Positions 56,603 to 64,000 of a DNA stretch of 64,000 nt are shown in pieces (the first letter of the stretch is position 1; each line of letters starts with the position of its first letter). Source of the DNA: Puccinia triticina (lineage: Eukaryota > Basidiomycota > Pucciniomycetes > Pucciniales > Pucciniaceae). The translations under genes and the position numbers were made by a program. The notes under the pieces were generated by a model that worked only from the letters and a program-made list of their open reading frames with translations, searched no databases and was not told where the DNA came from. The stretch spans positions 992,001 to 1,056,000 of the forward strand of contig NC_070566.1 in the NCBI RefSeq assembly GCF_026914185.1, read 5' to 3'.

Positions 56603-58744
56603 ATGGCGAATCCAAACACCGTGATCCACACGAAGCAAGGTCTTGCGCAGGTGCAAAAGCACTGGGAAAAGGTCACCCCAAACGGAACCGCAGTCTTGTC
56701 AATGCTTGTGCAGCGGGTCACGTGGGCTCAGTTCCAATTGGACGTTGCGGTGGCGCTGGGCAAGACAAAAAAGCACCTTGGGACCCACATCGACCTCATG
56801 GATGCGAATGGTCTCATCAAGTGGCAGGGGGCCGTCAAGAAGCACGCCGTATTTGGCGTTGGACGGAACACAGTGATTGCGTCCGACACGGATTTCAATT
56901 CTTACGTGGACGCCATCCTAGCTAACCCAAACTCCAAGGTCATCATCCGGGTGATCATGGCTGATTCCCGCCGGACCGCCAAGGAGCGCGAAAGTGTGAG
57001 TTCTCTCGCGCAATCTTTCTATTCCGCACTCTCCCGCTCGGACTGACGTGCTACTTGCTGGGCCGGAGCACGCTCAGTCCGATGCCCTGGCGATAGCCTA
57101 TGGGTCCAACGATGACCGATTGGCCCTCAAAAGGACCAGCGCCCGAGTGGCCCGCAACGTAAGTCTTTTGTTTTGTTGTGTTACCTTCATACCTGGGAGG
57201 GGGCTGATTTGTTTGGTTTGTCAGCCCCATGCGGATGTTGATGCCCAGGAACGGATGAGGATCACCCAAGAGCTGTACAAATATCACCGTCAGCTCTACG
57301 GGGGCAATCGGGAGTCAATGCGCGTCAAGGACCCCGCAGACCCCGCAAGATCTTTCCGTGTGACGGCCGATGGGTATAAGACGTGGAGCATGGCGATCTT
57401 GCACGGCGCGCGCAGGGTCAATCAGGATACCCCACCAAAAACCGACCAGTTTGTCTCCGAGAACAAGGCCGTGTACACCTTGGCCGAGTTGGCGGCTCAG
57501 GCGACCAATCGGCTCTCTAAGCACAAGTCCGCCGCCGCGGCCCAAGAGATTTCGCCATCCGGTCCGCCGACGCACGTGTCCTCGGCCCCTGCTGTGGCGA
57601 AGGCGCCGCCTCGCCCACCCGTCTTTGCTTCGGTGGCCCGACAACCGAGCTTGCCTGGGGTGGCGTCCACCCTCCCACGCTCGCCTGCCGACGCAGCCCA
57701 CCCCAGCCGGGCTACGTTGCCCCCCGCCGGCGGCGACTCGACGCCGGCCTCGCCTGTGTATACCCCGGCCCGAAGAACCGTGTCAGGCCGATTTATACCG
57801 CCCCGACTCGTATCATCCGCTCCAGGTGTGCATCCCTGTCCCCCGGCCGCGGACGGCATGCCCTTTGCGTCGCCCACGAAGGCCTCTGGGCATCCGGTCA
57901 TCCCACCGCTCATCGGGACAGAGGGGGGGCCAGACGAGCTCGAGATCTCCGACTCAGAGGATGCCCCATTCAGCCCTGTTGCCTCCCTGCGCGGGGTTTC
58001 GACTCGTCACAACAGCCTGGCGAGTACAGATATTGAGATTCTCCCGCCTCCAAAGTCTGAGGTGGATCGCAAGGGCTACGTGCACCGATCTCCCGCTCGC
58101 AAGATTGCCCGCAGCCCACACGGGGAAGGGATTGCCCACACCATCAGCCGCCTAAACTTTGGCAGGCCTCGATTGCCTACAGGGGCCGGCCCGTCTCGCC
58201 CACTCGTAAGACTCCCGCTTCTCGTTCCCGCTCGGATTCAATGGCCTCCTGGATCACCGAGTCTGTACCCACGGCGAACTATCCGCTCAACGACGCGGGG
58301 AAGGCCCTCACCATTGAGGGTTTCCTGGAGTTATCATGCTTTGAAAAGGGCGATGTGATCACCCGTGGCTTACTGGCGATGTCCCACATCCGCCGATGGG
58401 ATTTCTTCCTCCAGACGTCGCCACGGGAGTTGGAGACAAAACTCGGTTTCCCGTACCCGATTGCTTGCCAACTGATCAAGGGGGCCAATTGGCTGATCCC
58501 CACCCACGTCATCGTCCCAAACGCGATCGACCCAAACCCAAAAGGACATACCACAGCGGCCACCCAACCAGACTTGGGCGTCCACCCCCCCGCCAATGTC
58601 CCTGAAGCCACCGGTTCCAAACACGAGGCCACCAGCACGGCAACCGTAGGACTCGCCGGCGCGTCAGCCTGCGTCAGTGGTCCTGCTGCTCCCGCGCCAA
58701 CTGGGTCCCTGGACATCCCTGCAGACGCTTCCACTTTCGCGTGA
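56603..58744 (+). CDS. Intact four-exon gene, 645-aa protein of unknown function
   Basis: Exons 56603-56995, 57078-57158, 57225-58205 and 58262-58744 join in phase with introns of 82, 66 and 56 nt. The first has donor GTGAGT, the second GTAAGT, the third GTAAGA with a CGAG acceptor. The N-terminal ~165 residues look folded (MANPNTVIHTKQGLAQVQKH; KKHAVFGVGRNTVIASDTDF). The middle is Pro/Ser/Ala-rich (PPTHVSSAPAVAKAPPRP). Near residue 500 an ~80-residue helical region (NDAGKALTIEGFLELSCFEK) resembles a SAM-like fold. I recall similar unnamed proteins in many copies in rust genomes; I cannot give a function. Upstream, 56335-56545 is open in the same frame and ends in one TGA, so the N-terminus might be longer. 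It faces the transposase gene tail to tail. Confidence 0.7.
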
Positions 58745-59489
58745 TGTGCCTACCGGTGCCGCCACCAAATAGTTTTACTGTTTTTATCCTCCTTTTATTG
58801 TTTGGATCCTTTTTTAGTTATCACTTTGTTTCCCGCTGCTGATACCGTAATGAACAGGTCGGACTTGGTTAAAATGTAGGCCATGTGAGATCCAAATGGC
58901 CTCCCGGGGGTAACTCAATGCATAGGCGGAGGCCTTTGGTGTGCAGAATCAGCCCCCAGGCACGAGGGAGGACTTGGCTGTGCACAACCAGCCCCCAGGG
59001 CCGAGTGACGACTTGTGTACAGAAACCGCCCCCAGGCCCGAGTGAGGACTTGTGTGTAGAAACGGCGCCCAGGGCCGAGAGAGGCCAAGAGAGGACTTGA
59101 GTGCAAAAACCGCACCCAGAGACGACTGATGACTTGTGTGCAGGAACAGGGCCCAGGGACCCCAGCGTCAAGCAAGGACTTAGGCGGCGGATATGCGCGA
59201 GATCAAATGCCCCCCCAGGGGCGACTTGGGCCTTGGTGGCAGAGGCCTTGCGCCGCCAGAGGCTACCCGAGTCACCGGCGAGGAACAGATGCTCATTGTT
59301 TGTACGGTAGGATAAGTCATGCATTTTTATTTAGCATCATAAAAGCAATTTCAGTTGCTTGGGCGTCGAAGGCCAAGCAACAATGACAATAGGAAAGATA
59401 AAAAGATAATTCAATACAATAGGAAAGATAACAGAGCAGCCACAAGTCTTAGAGAATATAAAAGATACTCAGGCCCCCCGCGCGTCTTC
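58745..59489. other. Shared 3' region of the convergent genes
   Basis: Contains the minisatellite and AT-rich flanks with possible poly(A) signals; no gene. Confidence 0.3.
58955..59190. repeat. Degenerate minisatellite, about six units of ~37-45 bp
   Basis: Units share GCCCCCAGG(C)CCGAG, GAGGACTTGTGTG and CAGAAACC; lengths vary from 37 to 45 bp. It fills the gap between two convergent genes. Confidence 0.7.
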
Positions 59490-60621
59490 TCACATCACTC
59501 CTGCCGAGTAGCCACTGCCGAGGAAGAGGTTCCTCATCATCCGAGGATTGGCGACGTTGGGGAGGACCTCCTTGATGATGCGAGCGTCCTGTTGGGTGCC
59601 AGTAAGAATCTCCAGTCGCTTCAGGTAAGTTTTCAAGGTTGCAAAAAAAAATTCAATAGGGTTGAAATCCGGTGAATATGTTGGCAAATACAACAGGAGC
59701 ACGCCCGCATTTGCGCATATTTCTGCAATTCGACCCCCATGGTGGATTGGCGCGTTGTCCATGATACGGACACTGTTTTGGCCGGGGAATGGATTCATAA
59801 CAGGCATCTAGGGGGACACAAAAAGCCAGACACAAAAAAATCAGAAGAACTCGGCAGATAAGGACACAGGGAGGCAAACATACCAAGACGTCCTCCAGGA
59901 AATACTCCATGTCGATGCGGCGCATTGTTCCTACCTGTGCAATGAATTTGATGCACCCGTCCAATGAGACCGCCGGGAGAACCGAGACGCGTGGGGCACC
60001 CAGGGGCCTAGGGATGCGTTGAGTGCGGCGCCCTCAGAGGGCCCAAGCTTTGTCCCGTGAGTGTGTTCCTAGCGATACTCCAGCCTCGTCTGGAGGCCAA
60101 CAAAAGGGTTAGTAACGCTGCAAAAGGCAGGCAGAAAGTGGCCGCCAGTCTTGCTTACCGACAAATACCAGGAATTCCGCCGGGTAATTACCCACGCGGG
60201 CAATGTAGTTCGCCCGAGCGTCGGGGCATTGGTTTGGGTTGACCATGCGGGCCGTTTTCTTCTTCATGAGGAGTCGAAACTTCAACTCGGCTTGGATTGT
60301 GCTGAGGGGATGTCGGGTGCCGGTCATTACCTGGATGTGATTCTGAATCTCATCCAGGTACAGGGTTGGCTCTGCCTCCAGCGCTGCGAGCACAAACTCG
60401 GCCTCCTTGCGGCTGAAGGCCAAAGGGCGACCCCGCTTGGTGTACAGTGCCGGGTCTCGGACAACATTGCGGGTGTGTCGGTACAGATTTTTCCACCGGA
60501 GGAGGGAGTCTTCGGACACCTTGTGGTCAAGAGTCCGATTGATCTCGGCAAGGGTCCGTCCTCGCACGGCCATTTTGACAACAATTACCTTGACATCGCG
60601 CGAGTACTTTACAAAGACCAT
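59490..60621 (-). CDS. Tc1/mariner-type DD34E transposase, apparently intact
   Basis: Minus-strand exons 60621-60159, 60089-59884 and 59807-59490 join in phase (introns 69 and 76 nt) to 328 residues from MVFVKYSRDVKVIVVKMAVR. The N-terminus is a helix-turn-helix (GRTLAEINRTLDHKVSEDSL) followed by a linker with KRGRPL. The catalytic triad is Asp155 in FVDEAGVS (its codon is split by intron 1), Asp240 in IMDNAPIHHGG and Glu275 in SPDFNPIEF, exactly 34 residues after the second Asp. Such enzymes cut and paste elements at TA. An upstream intron (60627-60694, GTGAGC to TAG) and small exons at 60695-60769 and 60843-60881 can be joined in phase, so the real N-terminus may be longer. No inverted terminal repeats were found. 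Confidence 0.85.
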
Positions 60622-61189
60622 CGGGCCTACCCAAGGGAAATATTTGGTGAGTGGGGGGAGCATGAAGCAAGCACGGAAAAAAAGCGGGGCTCACCAATAG
60701 CGGGATCGGATTGAGCGGCTGCGTTGTCCTCGGACTCGTCGGCGGTGCAGTATAAGGGCTTGTGCGGACCTGGAATCCGGGAAAAGGACGGGGGAACAAG
60801 GTCAGCTGGATGAATGGAGGGGGGGGGGGGAGGGCTGCTCACCGGCGGAAAAGTCGCTCGGCGGGAAGGCCTTGTGCGGGTCTGGATGCCGGGCAAAGGA
60901 AGGGCGCAGGGGGAAGGGGGGTCAGCTGTTGACGGGTGAGAATGGGGGCGGCGGAGTGGAATGGCCTGCTCACCGGTAGCGGTTTTTTTTTTTTTTGGTT
61001 TGGCGGGTGGCTGGCTGGCTGGCTGGCTGGATTGTGGGTGGGTCCGGTTGGGCGGGGAGGGGGAAATGGGTCGGGGGGCATTTTTGTTGGAGGGGGGGGG
61101 GGGGCGATTGGGGGGGATGGAGGTGGAAGAAGGTGGAAGAGTTGGAAGGTTTGGAAGGGCATACAGGTCCGGTGGCTGAAATCAACAAA
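60622..61189 (-). other. Possible 5' exons of the transposase and simple repeats
   Basis: Exons 60695-60769 (GPHKPLYCTADESEDNAAAQ) and 60843-60881 (PHKAFPPSDFSAG) fit the phase of the transposase. Each begins with a CCGCACAAG block after a CCAG acceptor and ends in G before GTGAGC. Further up are T14, CTGG repeats and G tracts (60819-60830, 61092-61104). Confidence 0.45.
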
Positions 61190-61708
61190 GTTGTTTGGTC
61201 GATTTTCAGGCTGCCGGACCCGCAAGCTTTCCTGGCCTTGCTGTAATTGTGCTGACTTCAACGATGTATACATAGACTGAAACTTATTGATATGATCACC
61301 GATAGACAATCCGGGAGCATAATCGAGATGAATGAGAGTGAATAATTTATCGCCAAGTTTGATTAACGAGTTTTCGCCGCATGCATCAGCCAAATCTAGC
61401 ATAGCTTGTGCAAACGTATCGACTGCTTGAACAACTGGATACAGATCGGCGGTAACGCATAGTTCGAGAAGGGTATATGCGTTTGAGGTTTTCTTCCGAA
61501 ACTTCTTCTTGTTTTTATGTGCTTTGCACCATACCGGGTCGAATACTTCTTCATCACCTTGGCCAACGACAAGATGCTTGAATGACTTCTTCCACTCCGG
61601 CCAGTTATCACGACGGAGCTTTGTAATACGGATTTTGTCATTCCGATGATCATTATTGCTGCCAGAAGAATCATCGGCTCGAGGAACGTCTACCGGAAGT
61701 TCAGCCAT
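61190..61708 (-). pseudogene. Copia 3, N-terminal part of gag
   Basis: Minus strand from ATG 61708 (MAELPVDVPRADDSSGSNND), then ITKLRRDNWPEWKKSFKHLV, a typical Copia gag start, to HINKFQSMYTSLKSAQL. It stops making sense near 61240, where other DNA begins. Protease and the first half of the integrase of this element are missing. Confidence 0.75.
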
Positions 61709-61768
61709 CTCGGTTGTTTGTTATCTAGAAGTGAATTCTTATTTTGAGTTCTAATAACTGTCAAGTAA

Positions 61769-61783
61769 TTGCTCTTGCTACCA
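61769..61783 (-). other. Primer binding site of Copia 3
   Basis: Read on the minus strand, TGGTAGCAAGAGCAA follows the LTR end. It starts with TGG, as sites for a tRNA 3' end do, and TGGTAGC fits initiator methionine tRNA. This differs from Copia 1 and 2. Confidence 0.4.
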
Positions 61784-62038
61784 TGTAAAAATCATAGAAC
61801 AATTACTTTCTTGAAACAGTTATTTAATTAGAACTCAATAAAAGTAATACACTCAAAGATTGGAATCAAAACAAAAGAAAAATTGCAACACAACCACAAC
61901 AACACCGATATAAGACACAAGGAGATTTACAACAAAACAGCCTGCCCAGAAGCTGAATCTAGCTCCTCCTGAATGTCAGAGATCGAAGACAGTTGAGATT
62001 GGGTTTTTGATTGAATCAAAATGATTGATTGGTTAACA
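61784..62038 (-). repeat. Left LTR of Copia 3 (minus orientation), probable
   Basis: Bounded by TGTAAAAATC and GGTTAACA on the plus strand, so TGTTAACC...TTTTTACA in the element's own direction. It lies just upstream of gag. The partner LTR is absent, because the other end is truncated at 55235. Confidence 0.5.
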
Positions 62039-62093
62039 ACAAAGAATGTTCTTCGAGTATTTTTGTTCGGTAATCAAGCGGATAAAGTTTAGG

Positions 62094-64000
62094 GTCAGCC
62101 TAAATGCACCCCAAACTTTTACTTCGTGCACTCCACATTTTTGGCTTTGGGGGGCCAGCACTCCAAAAAAGTTGGAGTGCCTTGATTTTGTACTCCCAAA
62201 ACATGGAGTCCCCAGATGGGCACTCCATGTTTATTGCAGTACCCAACTGGGTACTCCAAAATTGACCAAAATAGGGGAGTGCAGCTAGATGCACTCCAAA
62301 AAAAATGGAGTGCAAGCCCAAGCACTTCACCTTTTCAGTGAAGGATTTGGCTTTGCACTACAGCTGGCAAATACCAAATGGAGTGCATTGGGGTGCACTC
62401 CAAGTCTCCTTTTTTTTGGAGTGCCCACAGCAATCACACCCCTCGATGACCGGTCTGGACCGGTCATCAAGGGGACTTACACGACCGGTCATCCAGAGGA
62501 CTCATACCTCTCGATGACCCGCGCGGACCGGTCAACAGTCACACCTCTTGATGACCGGTGTGTACTGGCCATTGAGGGGAGGTGCTACTCTCAATGACCA
62601 GTCTTTACTGGTCATTGAGGGGACTCCCACCTCTTGATGACCGGCGCGGACCGGTCATCAGTCACACCTCCCAATGACTGGTCTTTACCGGTCATTGAGA
62701 GGACTCACACCTCTCAATGATCGGTCAGACTGGTCATTGAGGGGACTCACACCTCTTGATGATTGGTCAGTCCGGTCATCAAGGGTAATAACACTTCTTG
62801 ATGACCGGTCATCACCGGTCATCGAGGTGAGTCACATCTCTTGATGACCGGTCAGACCGGTCATCGAGGGGACTCACACCTCTCAATGACCAGTGATGAC
62901 CGGTCATCGAGGGGAATAACACCTCCTCTGGATGACCGGTGTGTACCAGTCATCGAGGGGAGGTGCTACTTTCGATGACCAATCGGTCTGACCGGTCATC
63001 AAGAGGAGATATTACTCCCCTCGATGACCGGCACAGACCGGTCATCGAGAGATGTGACTCAACTCAATGACCGGTCACCACCGGTCATCGAGAGGTGTGA
63101 ACTGGTGTGAGTCCTCTCGATGACCGGTGGTGACCGGTCATTGAGAGGTGTCACATCTCTCGATGACCGGTCTGTGCCGGTCATTGGGAGGTGTGAGTCC
63201 TCTCGATGACCGGTGGTGACCGGTCATCGAGAGGTGTGAGTCCCCTCGATGACCGGTCTGTGCCGGTCACCGAGGGGAGTAGCACCTCCTCTCGATGACC
63301 GGTCAGACCAACCGGTCATCGAGATTAGCACCTCCCCTCGATGACTGGTACACACCGGTCATCCAGAGGAGGTGTTATTCCCCTCAATGACCGGTCATCA
63401 CCGGTCATCGAGAGGTGTTATTACCCTTGATGACCGGTCTGACCGGTCATTGAGAGATGTGACTCACCTCGATGACCAGTGATGACCGGTCATCAAGAGG
63501 TGTTATTACCCTCAGTGACCGGACTGACCGATCATCGAGAGGAGGTGTTATTAGGCTCGATGACCGGTGTGACCAATCATCGAGGTGTGAGTCCCCTTGA
63601 TGACCGGTCTGTGCCGGTCATTGGGAGGTGTGATCGGTCCGCGCTGGTCATCAAGAGGTCGGTGACCGGCACAGACCAGTCATTGAGAGGAGATGTTACT
63701 CCCCTCGATGACCGGTCTACGGTGATTTCCCTCAATGACCGGCGGTCCGGTACAGACCGGTCATTGAGAGGAGATGTTAATCCGCTCAATGCTGGTCTGT
63801 ACCGGTCATGGATATCAGGAGGATCAAGTGGGGTGCGTTTGTACATAGCCCGGTTGAAGTTGTAGGCACTCCCCTTTTGAGGAGGAGAAATATCAGGAAT
63901 GGAGTGCTGGGGGAATGCACTCCAATCTGATGGAGTGAGACTCATGGGCACTCATTACATTTCCTGGCCACTGGAGTTCTTTGTGGTGCACTCCAAAGAG
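62094..64000. mobile_element. Very large foldback element, continues beyond the window
   Basis: Outer arms (62094-62435 and from about 63880) are made of TGGAGTGC/GCACTCCA words; the core (62436-63830) is an array of palindromes. The left half of the core matches the reverse complement of the right half, with a centre near 63150, so by symmetry the right end should lie near 64200. No coding frame of its own. Confidence 0.75.
62436..63830. repeat. Array of about 32 palindromic units with the core GATGACCGGTC
   Basis: Each unit of about 42-44 bp is GATGACCGGTC, a 0-8 base loop, then GACCGGTCATC, with flanks such as CTC/GAGAGGTG and ACTC or TTATT spacers. Loop and spacer vary from unit to unit, but the mirror partners match across the centre near 63150. 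Confidence 0.9.

Noticed and set aside
57315..57913. Minus-strand frames opposite exon 3 of the 645-aa gene
   Set aside because: Antisense to a Pro/Ala-rich coding region whose introns and frame are consistent.
62436..63830. CRISPR-like array
   Set aside because: Eukaryotic context, each unit is itself palindromic, there are no unique spacers of constant length, and the whole array is mirror-symmetric.

Overview
The window looks like nuclear DNA of a plant-pathogenic rust fungus (Pucciniales, Basidiomycota). The host genes carry many short GT-AG introns (about 47-110 nt). Most of the rest is mobile DNA in layers: Copia elements, a DIRS-like tyrosine-recombinase retroelement, a LINE, Helitron, hAT and Tc1/mariner remains, and several families of foldback elements. 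The assignment to rusts is an inference from gene style and transposon content; no marker gene proves it.

Layout. 1-9.9 kb holds host genes: a 5'-truncated Ser/Lys-rich gene, a five- or six-exon gene of unknown function (2934-3972), and a two-exon gene for a conserved-looking 586-residue protein (7647-9481). 9.9-13.2 kb is a DIRS-like element with reverse transcriptase, RNase H and tyrosine recombinase. 13605-19425 is a complete Copia element with identical 123-bp LTRs and a CCGTG target duplication. 19.4-31.3 kb is a nest: foldback elements sit inside a decayed repetitive coding gene, which is also split by a second Copia (23353-28693), followed by a decayed hAT transposase that holds two more foldback elements. 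32.4-35.5 kb has a fragment of an AGC protein kinase (minus strand) and an apparently intact eight-exon GMP synthase gene. 35.5-47.2 kb is gene-poor: Helitron and LINE remains plus palindromic repeats. 47285-47831 is a compact three-exon gene for a twin CX9C mitochondrial protein (Cmc2-like). 47.8-54.9 kb is repeat debris. 54.9-62.0 kb is a broken minus-strand Copia whose middle is replaced by an intact 645-residue gene of unknown function and a convergent, intact DD34E transposase. 62.1 kb to the end is a very large palindrome built of about 32 smaller palindromes.

Three themes stand out. (1) Foldback elements with 7-bp target duplications have interiors written almost wholly from one short word and its complement (GTTACG, GCTACG/TTAGCG, GCGCAGC); a related element uses ATCCGG with a 6- or 7-bp duplication. 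Several sit inside coding sequence, and removing them restores the reading frame. (2) Nearly every in-frame stop in the mobile and repetitive coding regions is a TGA that fits a former CGA, and 11 of 12 are preceded by T. This is a TCG-to-TTG hypermutation footprint; the host genes lack it. (3) Both full-length Copia elements carry a primer site matching the anticodon arm of a tRNA rather than its 3' end, and the two use different tRNAs.

Host genes with known roles: GMP synthase (last step of GMP synthesis) and Cmc2 (cytochrome c oxidase assembly). They form no operon-like unit; they are islands in transposon-rich DNA.
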